64,000 nt of DNA from Eleusine coracana subsp. coracana (lineage: Eukaryota > Streptophyta > Magnoliopsida > Poales > Poaceae). Position 1 is the stretch's first letter. Each line of letters begins with the position of its first letter. The translations under genes were made by a program, and so were the position numbers. Where the stretch lies: NCBI GenBank assembly GCA_032690845.1, contig CM064434.1, positions 5,272,108 through 5,336,107 on the forward strand, read 5' to 3'. Shown here piece after piece: positions 45,861-57,975 of the stretch. The notes below the pieces were generated by a model. The model had not been told where the DNA came from. It was given only the letters and a program-made list of their open reading frames with translations, and did not search any database.

Positions 45861-47725
45861 AGTCCCATAATACCATATCGACAAATGTCAAAAAAATTAA
45901 CTCAGATCAGAAAGCACCATAGCATAGTCAAAAGATCGAAGAGACATTTCAACCTTAACATACATTAGTTTATGAATAATTAATGTGGAGGATCATAGAT
46001 GCAACATTAAAACTGTACTCCTATATACTGCTCAATAGAACTTCTCATTACCCCTGCATCGTTGTGTTAACCTACTATGACCATGTACATTAAGATACTA
46101 TGCATCGATCAGTTGCACCTAAAAATCTAAGTTGATGAAAAAAGATGGGAAATTCACATATGATTCAAAATGTTGTTTCAGCTATGCAGAAAGAGTCAAC
46201 ACACACGCGGCACTAGCAAGGTAGCAACCTGTCTATCCTCACTGGAGTAGAGCAAAACCAGCATGTGGATTCAGTACACCTCAACGCGGCAGTTACAGAG
46301 CAGAACAAAACAGAACATGGCTTTCCTGAGAATCAGCACCATGTTTTGCCTTCCTGTTGCAGCTGCGGACCTCCTCCAATGTAAAGGAGAAGATTGATGG
46401 AATCGTCATCGAACGCCAAGAGGAGCACGCTCTCGGCTTGCATCCCGATGTACCTACATGGTGCTGCCATGGTTTGGATCGGCCAGATGAGCGACGAAGG
46501 TCAAGGTGTGGCACTCGGTGTTCTTAGAGGATGACTTCGCGGCTCGTGCTGGTCTGCTCCTAAACTGGTCTCTGCTCCCATGTCTGCAATGCATTCACAC
46601 GCTACACGGCTACAAGGTGAGGCGGGCTCTTTCTCTCCGTCGTGACCTACGCCTTCGACAGTGACATCCGAGTGCCGCCTCACGCGTAGGACACGTTCAC
46701 GAAATGGAACTACACGTCGAGCCGGAGGTCGTCGTCCTACATGAACCTAGGAAAGAGAATTTGGTAAAGAAAAATATATCCGAGGTATCTGATAGACAAG
46801 AAATTTCAGTAGTATCGATGAACCAATTTAAATATTTATCAAAATAATTGGCATCAACTTAATTAAAATTGCCTTATATTTATAAAAGATGAAGGTTGCA
46901 TTTAAAAAATAATTCACATTGATAAAAGGTAGCTAATAATAAAATTTTGGACACTACAAAAAATTTATACCCACCGATATAAAAGCTACATTTCATATAT
47001 TTCCAGGAAATTTCACCAAAATGTTTTTCCTAAACATGTACTTCGACTCCTTCAGCTTCGCGTGGGATGACATAGCCATACCCCGCATGGCTGCACACTG
47101 CTATGTTGTTTTTGCAGCAGCAGAGGGTTCTCATTTTGCTGTGTGACGGTAGTAGGCAACCAGGTGAGTGCGAGATGGTGTCCACGGTCAGTTGTTGACT
47201 TGAGCAACGGTCCTACACTTAACTACATCTTGTGTTATTAGAAGAAGACTAATAAAGTGTCCGTGCGTTGCTACGGATTTGAACATTCCAAACTATAAAT
47301 TAATATTTTTAATTTATTATAACAAAATTCTAAAAGATTGATAGGAGAACTGATGAAAAAATATAAAATAGCATAACTAATGAAAAGAACATTTATTCTA
47401 TTACTTAGTGATTATTAGTTAACAAAAGAAAGTAGATTAAGAAATTTCCTTGAAGAAAAGAGCCAAAACCAAAGCATCGTAATTTGCTTCTAATTTCATA
47501 CATTTTCTAAATAGCTTGCAATTTAGTAAAATACTACCTGCTGTTTGACCATTGCATCACGTATATATTTAAAAAATTCATGATAGTTGGAAGAGTAGAA
47601 TCGATGTGTAGAACATAACGAGACGACTTGAGATTGTAATTGATGTCATGGATGTCCAGTTCACCCATGCATGAGGTTTACGAAGAAATGTTTGCTACTA
47701 TTCACCCATATATGCGGTGAGAGTG
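45861..47725. other. Non-coding stretch, no gene recognised
   Basis: About 1.9 kb. The part at 46290-46740 is GC-richer, with short open frames on both strands that I do not recognise; it may be a gene relic. At 46952 CACTACAAAAAA resembles a CACTA-element terminus but no partner was found. At 47250 AAGTGTCCGTGCGTTGCTAC is a phrase I have seen repeatedly in grass repeats. The rest is AT-rich. Confidence 0.35.
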
Positions 47726-47730
47726 TGTAC

Positions 47731-48740
47731 TGTTGGATAAATTAGCACTTTTAGTTTTATATTCATCCAGACATAAATCATAAGTATGATTAATAGATTG
47801 CATAATAAACTAGACAAGTCTATGCAAGATCTAGACAGGTCTATAAAACTAGATAAAAGCACAATATCTATCATACTAGCAACATCCATCATAGACAAGC
47901 AGACTACGAAAGCTAGTATGAAAGACATAGTTTGAGATGAGAGTACGTATGTTTCCTTCTGGACTGGGTAGAGAAGACGACAACGACGTGCAGCACCGTC
48001 ACGTTGTTGGCGACGGCGGCTGAGACCTACTTGACGACGAGGAAGACGAGCCGTGGCGACAAACTTGACGAAGACGAGGATGCGATCGAGCAGTCACGCA
48101 GAGCGTTTCCGAAAAACCTGATTCGCCCTCTCCCGGTGCAGGATCGCAGAGGACGACGGTTCCGGAGACCTGCTCTCCCGTTCGCCGGTGCACGCCGACA
48201 ATCGGGATGGAGAAGACTTGGCGGCACAACAGTAGCGAGAGGCAAAATCCTAGGCGATTGCGTGATGTGATTTACGGCGGTACCCGTACGTATTTATAGG
48301 GAGGAACCGCTAGGGTTGGGTGTCCCGCAACCGAGTCGGTTACCATATTAATATGTCAGTTTTCATAATTAAATATATAGAATACGCAGCAAAAAGAAAG
48401 TGCAAAAGGAAGCCGCGCCCCCGCAAGGCAAGGGACCAAATTTCGGCGAACCATTCACGCAGGTGATACGCGGCCGCGCCCATCGCCCACGCCCCGCCCC
48501 GCCCCACCCTGCCCGGCCCGGCCCGGTGAGGCGAGCGAGGACGCGCGTGTGTTCTTCCTTCCTCCCATCCACACACTTGCAAGAGATGCTAGAGCAACCA
48601 ACCTTATAAGTTGGACTCCCTCCACCTCCACTAGCAATGTGGGACTAAACATTTGCACTCCCACCACTCATGAATGGGCCTTTGAGATTTTTTAGGAATT
48701 ATTGTGAATATTAATAGGCCAAGCCCATATAATTCTAACA
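47731..48740 (-). repeat. 3' LTR of the Copia element
   Basis: Read on minus it starts TGTTAGAATTATATGGGC and ends TTATCCAACA. It contains a minus-strand TATAAATA at 48291-48298. A purine tract, AGATCTGGTGGGGGAT on minus (48741-48756), lies directly internal and fits a polypurine tract. A very GC-rich CCCGCCCCGCCCC stretch lies near 48490. Confidence 0.93.
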
Positions 48741-49269
48741 ATCCCCCACCAGATCTTAAAGTCCCAACTAGACTTACCTCACCCACTCTTGTTTAATATA
48801 CCAGTGTTTTTAGTGGAGACTGTTAAGTTGAACTTCCACCTAGAACAATAAGCTACACCTATTCACAACTTGAATAATGGACTACGCCTTGAATTGTAAG
48901 TTTTGTGCAAACAAGTTTCACTTACTATCATAACTGATACTAGACCTCCAGTAGGCTTCTCCGCGGGTGGAGCATATAGGTCATACTCCCTTGGTCTTTC
49001 ATGAGCTTAATAGAGATCACCCAAATCTCACAGATTGCGACCTTATAACAATCAGACTCATATAGTTCAAGAATGTTCTGTAGAACAATATCTTTGCTAT
49101 TTAAAGCCAACTGAATATATTAAGGCAACAACCATCCTGCCATACAGATATCGAGAGTAATGCATCGCTTCTCGAGTGGGTCATAAAAGGTTACTCTCAT
49201 ACAAACCAATAGCTTGTTCTTCCCAGGTCCTACTTCACGGGATCTCCGATCACATAGGTTGGGTTACCA

Positions 49270-52200
49270 CTATGGAATAACACACATGGGTCTCATACCC
49301 ATCTCCTTCGATGCACTGTCTATCACATTACATGACAGCCCCTTGGTGAATTGATCTGCCAGGTTCTCACCAGTTGAAATATATTCTACTGATATGACCC
49401 CGGAGTTTCTCATTTTCCTGACAGACTTCAAACGTCTCTTAATATGTCTTGATGACTTCATATTGTCATTAGAATTGTTCACTTTGACTATCACAGTTTG
49501 ATTGTCACAATTCATGACGATTGCCGACACAGGTTTCTCGACATTAGGCAAGTCCATCAAGAGCTCACGTAGCCAAGGCCTCAACTGTGGCTGTATCTAC
49601 TGCGGTAAGCTCTACTTCCATGGTAGACCTCGTTAAGATGGTCTATTTGCATGATCTCCATGAAACAGCAGCACCACCAAGAGTAAATGTATATCCACTC
49701 GTGGCATACAGCTCATCCGCATCAGATATCCAATTGGAATAACTATAGCCCTCTAGTACTGCTGGATATCCAGAATAATGAATTCCATAATCCATAGTAC
49801 CAACTATATAGTGCATTACCCGCTCAAGCGCACATCAATGATCATCTCCCGGACAAGAAGTAAATCGGCTTAGTTTGCTCATAGCAAACGAGATGTCAGG
49901 CCTAGTAGCACTAGCTAAGTACATAAGTGATCCAATTATCTGAGAATATCTTAATTGGTCTCTGCCAATTCTCTTATTCTTTTGAAGAATCAAGCTGGAA
50001 TCATAAGGTGTTGGAGAAGTCTTACTATCCTTATAACCAAAATGGTTCAAGAGCTTCTCAACATAATGAGATTGCATAAGAGTAATCCCATTCTCTTCTT
50101 TGATTAGCTTGATGTTCAAGATAACATCAGCTTCACCCAGATCCTTCATATCAAAGCTTTGGCACAGAAAAGTCTTGACCTCATTGATCACGTCAAGATT
50201 TGTTCCAAAGATGAGTATGTCATCAACATACAAGCATAGTATAACTCCCTGACCCCCACCATAGCGGTAGTATAGACATTTATCAGCCTCAATGACTGAA
50301 AAGCCTGCTGATAGAAGTGTTGAATCAAATTTCTCATGCCACTGCTTAGGAGCTTGTTTCAGACCATATAAAGACTTCAACAACTTACACACCTTGTCTT
50401 CTTGATCCTTTATTACAAATCCATCTGGCTGATCCATATAGGTTTCCTCATCCAACTCTCCATTAAGGAAAGTTGTCTTAATGTCCATCTGATGAACGAT
50501 AAGACCATGTGAGGCAGCCAGAGCAAGTAATACATGCATAGTGGTCAATCTAGCAACAGGTGAATAAGTGTCAAAGAAGTCTTCGCCTTCTTTCTGAGTA
50601 TAACCCTTAGCCACAAGCCGAGCCTTATACTTGTCAATAGTACCATCAGGCTTAAACTTTTTCTTGAACACCCATTTACAACCCACAGGTTTGCAACCAT
50701 ATGGCCTGTCGACAACTTCCCAAGTTTCATTAGAAAGAATAGAGTCCATCTCACTATGAACAGCTTCTTTCCAATCATCTGCATCAGAAGATGCATATGC
50801 CTCTGAAATGGTTCTAGGAATGTCATCCACAAGATAAATAGTGAAATCATCACCAAAAGACTTGGCAGTCCTTTGTCTCTTGCTCCTCCTAGGAGCTTCA
50901 CTATCTATCTCCTCATGGATTGGTTCAAGTGTTTGTTCAGTATGATCAGAAAATGCACTAGGTTTAGGAGTAGTTTCAGCAATCACATCAGAAGATAATC
51001 TAGACATGCTATGTAAATCTTTCATAGGAAATATGTTCTCAAAGAAAGTAACATCACGAGATTCCATTAATGAATTAACATGAACATCAGGCACCTCTGA
51101 TTTAACCACTAAAAATCTATAAGCAATGCTATGATGAGCATATCCAAGAAAGATGCAATCCACAGTTTTAGGTCCCAACTTACGCTTTTTGTTAATTGGC
51201 ACGGCCAAACAACCCCATGTGCGTAAGTAAGAGAGCAATGGCTTTCTACCAATCCATTCCTCATATGGAGTCTTCTCCTTATTCTTCATGGGAACTCTAT
51301 TTAGGACATGACATGATGTCAATAAAGCCTCCCCCCACCATGCCTTAGATAATTCAGCCGTGTCTAACATGGAATTAACCAAGTCAGTCAAGGTGCGATT
51401 CTTTCTTTCGGCAACCCCGTTTGATTGGGGCGAATAGGGAGGCGTCCTCTCATGTATCAAACCATGTTCCGCACAGAATAAGTCAAACTCATTTGAGAAA
51501 TACTCGCCACCACGATCTGACCTAATTCTTTTGATCTTTTTCTCTAGTTGAGTTTCAACTTCAGCCTTATAAATTTTAAAGTAGTTTAGGGCCTCATCTT
51601 TCGTTTTTAACAAATAAACATAGCAATATCTAGTCACATCATCAATCAAAGTCATGAAATATCTTTTTCCACCCTCAGTCAATATACCATTCATTTCATA
51701 AAGATCTGAATGTATAAGTTCTAGTGGTGCCAAGTGTCTCTCCTCTACGGCCTTGTGAGGCTTTCGAGGTTGCTTAGATTGCACACAACTTGAGCACTTA
51801 GAACCTTTGACAATGGAAAAATTTGGAATTAAATTCAAGCTGGACAGTCGAGACATAGAACCAAAATTTAGATGACATAAACGTGAATGCCAAACACTAG
51901 CATCACTCTCATTAACACCATCACAAATATAGTTCACAGACTTATTGCAATAATCTGAAAGGGAAAAACGGAACAAGCCTCCACACTCATAGCCTTTACC
52001 AATAAATTATCCACTCTTAGCCACGACAACTTTCTTCGACTCTAGCACTACCTTAAAACCATCCCTACACAAAAGGGAGCCACTAACGAGATTCTTCTTG
52101 ATAGAAGGGACATGTTGTACGTTCTTCAATTGGACAATCTTCCCCGAAGTGAACTTCAGCTCGACCGTGCCAACACCATGAACAGAAGCATGTGACCCAT

Positions 52201-53182
52201 TCCCCATTAGGACGGAGGAATCCCGGGCGACCTGGTAAGAAGTAAACAAAGAGGCATCAGCACAAACATGAACATTAGCACCAGTATCAAGCCACCAACA
52301 AGTAGATGGAAATACAGAAAAAACATATGGTAAATTACCATACCCACTATTTTCTCCAGCACTGGTCACCATGTTTGCAGAATTCTGTTGTGGAGGCTTC
52401 CTTCCTTTGCGTTCTGGACACTTCTTTGCCCAATGCTCATTAGAACCGCAAACAAAGCATGCTCCCTTCTCCTTGTTCTTCTTCTTGAAGGTAGTGGTCT
52501 GCTTAGGCTTATTGTTCTTGCCCTTGCCCTTACCACCACTGCCATGAGACTGTTGTGGTTGATGCACCATATTGGTAATAGTGTTTCCCTCATTGACTTT
52601 AGAACGTCCGTCCTTTTCATGAGCTTTCTCCTCAACATCAAGAGACGCGATCAAATCTGAGACAGTTATGTTTGTCCTCTTGTGTTTTAGAGTAGTGGCA
52701 AAATCCCTCCAAGTTGGAGGCAATTTAGCAATAATACCCCCAACCACAAGCTTCTTAGGTACGACGATCTTAAGCAATTTGAGTTCCTTCACTATGCACT
52801 GTATCTCATGAGCCTACGCGACGACAGATTTGTCATCTACCATCTTAAAATCATGGTACTGCTCAATGACATACAGTTCAGCACCAGCATCTGAACCACC
52901 ATAGTCAGCGATCAGAGCGTCCCACATATCCTTAACGACTGTATGATGGATGTAGACGTCTTGAAGACGATCTACCAAAACTCCAATAACAGCGCCTAAG
53001 AATATTGTGTTAGCTTCACTGTAGACCTTTTTCTGATCTGCAGTGAGATCGCTTTCAGGTCTGCCATTGGACACCCAGAACACATTCATGGCAGTAAGCC
53101 ATAGAGTGACTTTCACTTGTCATCTTTTGAAGTGCACGCCAGTGAATTTCTCTGGCCTCAGTGCATCAAAAAATCCAGCCAT
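49270..53182 (-). pseudogene. Copia gag-pol polyprotein, lightly damaged
   Basis: Starts MAGFFDALRPEKFTG at 53182. Gag runs to about 52400 and ends with the zinc knuckle CFVCGSNEHWAKKC. The protease has WWLDTGANVHVC (52290). The integrase has HSRLCHLNFGSMS with KCSSC, then DDVTRYCYVYLL and IRSDRGGEYFS. RT has WVFKKKFKPDGTIDKYKARL and the intact active site CLYVDDILIFG (50240). RNase H ends with ADQFTKGL and MGMRPMCV near 49280. One frame holds from 53182 to about 49600, broken by TGA near 53121 (where Trp is usual), TAG at 52814, TAA at 52007 and TGA at 49835 (His-stop-Cys, Trp usual). A frameshift near 49590 precedes the last 100 codons. Confidence 0.95.
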
Positions 53183-53216
53183 AAAACTAAAGTTGCCTAT
53201 AATAAGGTATTTGGAT

Positions 53217-54040
53217 TGTTTGATAAATTAGCACTTTTAGTTTTATATTAATGCAGACATAAATCATAAGTATGATTAACAGATTGCATAATCAACTAGA
53301 CAAGTCTACGCAAGATCTAGACAGGTCTATAGAGCCAGATAAAAGCACAACATCTATCATACTAGCAACATCCATCATAGACAAGCAGACTATGAAAGCT
53401 AGTATGGAAGACATAGTTTGAGATGAGAGTACGCACGTTTCCTTCTGGACTGGGTAGAGAAGGCGGCGACGACGTGCAGCACCGTCACGTTGTTGGCGAC
53501 GGCGGCTGAGACCGACTTGATGACGAGGAAGACGAACCGTGGCGACGAACTTGACGAAGACGAGGAAGCGATCGAGCAGTCGCGCAGAGCGCTACCCAAA
53601 AACCTTATTCGCCCTCTCCTAGTGCAGGATCGTAGAGGAGGACGGTTCCGGAGACCTGCTCTCCCGTTCACCGGTGCACGCCGACAATCGGGATGGAGAA
53701 GACTTGGCGGTGCAACAGTAGCGAGAGGCAAAACCCTAGATGCAAGGCAAGGGACCGAATTTCAGTGAACCATTCACGCAGGTGATGCGCGGCCGCGCCC
53801 ATCGCCCACGCCCCGCCCCGCCCGACGAGGCGAGGCGAGCGAGCGCTTGTGTTCTTCCTTCCTCCCATTCACGCACTTACAAGAGATGCTAGAGCAACCA
53901 AACTTATAAGTTGGACTTCCTCCACATCCACTAGCAATGTGGGACTAAACATTTGTACTCCCACCACTCATGAATGGGCCTTTAAGATTTTCTAAGAATT
54001 ATTATAAATATTAATGGATCAAGTCTATATAATTCTAACA
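53217..54040 (-). repeat. 5' LTR of the Copia element, with promoter segment missing
   Basis: Aligns with the 3' LTR from end to end except for about 169 bp. In the 3' LTR these lie at 48254-48422, between CCTAG and GCAAGGCAAGGGACC; here only two bases stand between those phrases at 53738-53742. The missing block includes TATAAATA. Since transcription runs from this LTR leftward, the copy lacks its core promoter. Confidence 0.9.
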
Positions 54041-54109
54041 TGTACTACAGTTCATGATGATTTTTACATCCTCGCGCTCCTCCTTGTAGCATTGACGTTC
54101 ATCAGCCAT

Positions 54110-54440
54110 GGCCTCAGCACTCAGACGACGAGCCAAACATTTTGCGCTCGGCTGCTTCAATACGACACTGGCGGCGACAACGAGGCAACAGAGGCACAAT
54201 GATGGAATCATCGTGCGTCATGTTGTGGTTGTGGGTCTCAGCACATAGACGACGCCGAACATCTGGCGTCGACGGCTGCTCCAAGCCTCCAATACGGCAC
54301 CGTCAGCGGACAACGGCGGCAATAGAGGCACATGTATATGGACTCGTCGTTTGTCGTGCTGCCAGGCTTGAGCAGGCAGACGACCAGCCAAACAACTGGT
54401 GCCGTCGACTGCTCCAATACAACACCAGCAGCGACACGAC
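54110..54440. repeat. About 125-bp imperfect tandem repeat, three copies
   Basis: Units share CACTCAGACGACGAGCCAAAC-type starts (here CAGACGACGAGCCAAAC, CATAGACGACGCCGAAC, GCAGACGACCAGCCAAAC), then GGCGTCGACGGCTGCTCCAA-like and AATACGGCACC-like parts. A frame at 54142-54573 runs through it but has no recognised domain. Confidence 0.7.
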
Positions 54441-54637
54441 GGGATGGCTATTGGAAAGCGAAAAACAGAAACACACTGGTATCGATAATGACAGGATGGT
54501 TATTGGAAAGCAAAACAGAAACGGTGTCTTAGTAATTCTGGGCAGGTTAAGCGGGGCTGGTTTTGGCAAATGACGCCACTAAAAATACATGAGGGGTATA
54601 TATATATATAGATACAAACTGATCTGGACCTGATTGG

Positions 54638-54955
54638 AACTTGCTCTTTTAGAAATTTTTTTCCTAATCGGACTCATTTACGTGTTTTTTTTTCTTATCT
54701 GATCGAAACCGTTTTGAATATGCTTTACTGATCGGAAAAGAAAATAAACACCAACACAAGCCACCACTAAACCAACATCAAACTAAAACAACTAATTGGA
54801 ACTTGCTCTTTTAGAGATTTTTTCCTAATCGGACTCATTTATGTGTTTCTTTCTTATCTGATCCAAACCGTTTTGAATATGCTTTACTGATCGAAAAAGA
54901 AAACAAACACCAACACAAGCCACCACTAAACCAACATCAAACTAAAACAATACCA
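54638..54955. repeat. Direct duplication of about 157 bp
   Basis: GGAACTTGCTCTTTTAGA occurs at about 54638 and 54798, followed in both by CCTAATCGGACTCATTTA, CCGTTTTGAATATGCTTTAC and CACAAGCCACCACTAAACC. The two copies are nearly identical, so the duplication is recent. A TATATATATA run lies just before it at 54599. Confidence 0.9.
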
Positions 54956-54959
54956 ATGA

Positions 54960-55855
54960 TGACCTCATCTAAATTAATGAGTAGAGAAGACTACTAGTAT
55001 ATTACTTTCCCTTGCATATTCCGAGTTGCTCCATCCAACAATATAAAGATCTATAGCCAAATTCATTTGTCTAACAAAATAAGAATTTCTAGTATTTTTG
55101 GTCCTACAAAATGCATCACAACATTTACTGATCCTCTCACTTGCATACTACAAAGTCCTCTCTCGCAGTTTTTATTATTAACCTATATTTATTAATTCTA
55201 ACTAGTATCTCAATATTCAATAAAACAAAACTAAAATTTAGTACGCAAAAAACGAATAAGGCACAAGCGTGAGCCTTCTGCCTTGGAACAAATCAGCTCT
55301 GAGTAACTGCGGGCTCCTGACGAAGCAGAGACCTGCACAGAACAAACATGAATCCTTTGCCGTTGGAGCTGGGGGTTGTCGTGCTTCAGCGGCTGCTCGT
55401 GTTTGGTCACTCGGTCTGTGCTCTATTGCGGCGCGCTCGTCGTTGTCATCCAGCAGCGAGTACTGCTTTGTCCCTGCTAATCTTCAGAGCTCAATGTACT
55501 CGCTGTTAGTGCAAGCTGGAGCAGAGGATCGATGCGCCGACGCCTGAATCGATGACCTCCCTGTCACGTGCTCCTTGTCGCATGTGCGGCTCTTCATTCC
55601 GGCTCACCTACACAGAACGCAGCACACATTAAAGCAGTTGAAACTAGAGTGTTAATGGTCAGCAAATCAACAACAGCAAGTTAAAGCGTTGAGCTGCTGA
55701 GAAACACGGCAAGCAAAATCCAGAGGCTGTCACCTTTACTGTTTGTTGATTGTTCTGTACAGAGAAGAGGGCGCAAGAACAATGAAGAAACAGCTGCTCG
55801 TCATCACCGAACAATCAACAAAACACAGTCAAACGGCATTCATAGATCACACAAC
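54960..55855. other. Non-coding stretch with a GC-richer island
   Basis: 54960-55260 is AT-rich with nothing recognisable. 55265-55620 is GC-richer and has an open frame on plus (55269-55547, 92 codons) with no domain I recognise. It could be an exon relic or chance. The remainder shows nothing. Confidence 0.3.
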
Positions 55856-55859
55856 TTTA

Positions 55860-56660
55860 ACAATATGCTCACTGCATCACAAGGAACCCGTTTCAACCAA
55901 AAGTCACAAGAAAGATTGAGATTTGAGCATCAATTTCAGGATTTTATGAAACCCCAGCAAATGATGAAAAACTCCGGAAATCTGAAATTAAATGAAGCTC
56001 AGATGATTGGTTCAATCCATGACCAAGATTACTTCTCCCATGTCCTAGCAACAAGATACCCAAGAAAATCCAACCTAAATCGCAGCCAAATCGGAGATCC
56101 CAAATCAACGAAATATACTCCAAAAACAGGAAAGAGAGAAATTCAGGACAGAGAACAATGGGTGCAAGATTTGCACGAATTTGATATTGTGTTGTTTAAA
56201 AATGTATGTTTGTCAAGTTTGTCCCTAACTCATTAAAGTAAGTATGACAAAAACCTCAAGAACAAATAGTCATTCCTCTCTCCCTCTAACCCTAGCTCTC
56301 TTCTATAAATGAGACAACTAAATGCCTCACTCAAACATCAAGTAAGGGCAGTCAACCAGCTCCTCACCTTTTCTCTTAGACATTTTCACATCTCGAAAAT
56401 ACCCACACACTCCACAACACATAACCCTTTCATAAGGGCAATTCTATCGAACTCTTCCGCTCGCACCATCGAAACCTTCACAACATGTCTTCTGCTTTTC
56501 GCAAGCTTCACCATGATACCACTCACATCATCGTTTACAGCCGCCGGTTTTGAGGCCAAATCACAAATTCATCTTGTAAGCTTCCCAAAGCGCGACTTTC
56601 TTCTTGTTTTCACCGAAACAAGACTTCTCGATTTTGATGCGCGCCACCTCATCTAATGAT
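55860..56660. repeat. Dispersed non-coding repeat, copy 2
   Basis: Resembles 24790-25930 in parts and in the same order, including CCAAGAAAATCCA, CCCTAGCTCTC, GCAAGCTTCAC and TTTTGAGGCCAAAT. The two copies are diverged. Frames here are Ser/Thr-rich and unrecognised. It may be a piece of an LTR or another non-coding element. Confidence 0.5.
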
Positions 56661-57067
56661 ACTCCTCGTCGACAAGTCTCCCGCTTCTAGTCCATCGGAC
56701 AACCTTTACACTTACACCGATACTCGATAGTATTTGACTTGTTCAATCCCGCCGTCCTAATCAACACCATGGTTTTGAGGCTCTAACCATGAAACCGCCT
56801 TGTGCTTCTTGTTCTCTTCCATGTAGATTATGGATCACTCTTGACCTCACCTAGCCTTTCGATCGTTCGGCCCCAAGCCCCCGCTTGTGCCCCCGTCCTC
56901 CCGCCGTTGACTGGAAAGTTGAGTCCACCAACCTACACATCACGAGACAAGAAAAGTAGGAACCTTGAAAAGTCGTATTTCAACTCAAACTCTAAACCGA
57001 CTCAAACATCAATCTATTATATATATTTGACTAAGAAAATAAGCTTCCACATTCGCCGTCAAAGCCA

Positions 57068-57345
57068 AGAAATTCTCATGTTAATCAGAGAAACAAGAAA
57101 TAGAAATTACCCACCACTGTCATTATCAAATAATTTGACCAAAATACCCTTGTATGTGTTTTTAAATTACCCACTACTAACATTAAAATAATTAATCAAA
57201 TTACAAGAAATTCTCATATTAATCAGATAAAAAAAGAAACATAAATTACCCACCACTGCCATTATAAAATAATTAGACCAAAATACCCCTATATGTGTTT
57301 TTAAATTATCCAATACTAACATTAAAATCATTAACCAAAATAATT
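57068..57345. repeat. Tandem duplication of about 135 bp
   Basis: AGAAATTCTCAT followed by ATTACCCACCACTG occurs at about 57068 and 57207, each continuing to GACCAAAATACCC and TGTTTTTAAATTA. Both copies are AT-rich and non-coding. 56661-57067 and 57346-57975 show no gene. Confidence 0.85.
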
Positions 57346-57975
57346 TTATTAAATAATTACCCTTACCTCTATCCAGGACACTCACGTGTACTCTTTCTAT
57401 TTTTTATAAATGTTATGTAGGAAAATCAATTCTAATTATTGTTGTAAGAGGTTGAAAATAAAATCACGTCACCTCTAATAAGTGGACATCATAACACTTC
57501 TAACAAGTGAGAACTTGACCATATGTTCTAGAAGTATATATATCATTTGAAGAATATAATGTTTTCATTGATAAAGTGTATAATATAAAAATTTAAAGAG
57601 ATTTTAATTGTTGATTTCTATAATATACTTCATGAGAAGAAATCAATACTAGACGCGTAAATGCACAGGTAGGTTGACTAGTTACTCATTATAATGTCAA
57701 GACATGACACATATCAACATAACTTCGCAGTTCTCGACCTCAGCCCGTCAAGGCAACACCAAATTAGCTAGCGGAGGGTGACGGTATTGAGGAGTGCTTG
57801 GCCGTGATGAGGCATGCAGAACTAAGGACCACGACGAGGCCGAGGGGCATGAGGCGGGCTCTAGCGCAACATGGGCCCGGGTCTCGCGCTTTGGCTGTGT
57901 TGAGTGATTGTAATGGAACCGCCTTACCACGGAGACGGCTCCATTCCAGGATCTTTCTTGGGTGACTTCACGCGT

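Larger units (their letters stand above)
47731..54040 (-). mobile_element. Copia LTR retrotransposon, 6.3 kb
   Basis: Complete on the minus strand. The 5' LTR is 53217-54040, the 3' LTR 47731-48740, and TGTAC flanks both sides (47726-47730 and 54041-54045) as the target-site duplication. The internal part has one gag-pol frame (53182 to about 49270) with protease, integrase, RT and RNase H in the Copia order. The LTR pair differs in length (824 and 1010 bp), mainly by a block missing from the 5' LTR. I see no good Met-tRNA primer-binding site next to the 5' LTR. Four in-frame stops and one late frameshift inactivate it. Confidence 0.95.

Noticed and set aside
46290..46740. GC-richer stretch as a host gene exon
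   Set aside because: Frames on both strands were read and no known domain or conserved motif was seen; stops are frequent.
46952..46970. CACTACAAAAAA as the end of another CACTA element
   Set aside because: There is only one end, with no partner, subterminal repeats or duplication found in the window. It is kept only as a note in the spacer entry.
47240..57670. The GTGCGTTGCTACGG phrase at 47250 and a related GTGCATTTACGCG phrase (minus) near 57650 as two ends of one element
   Set aside because: The similarity is short and the stretch between holds unrelated repeats, so I cannot support a single element.
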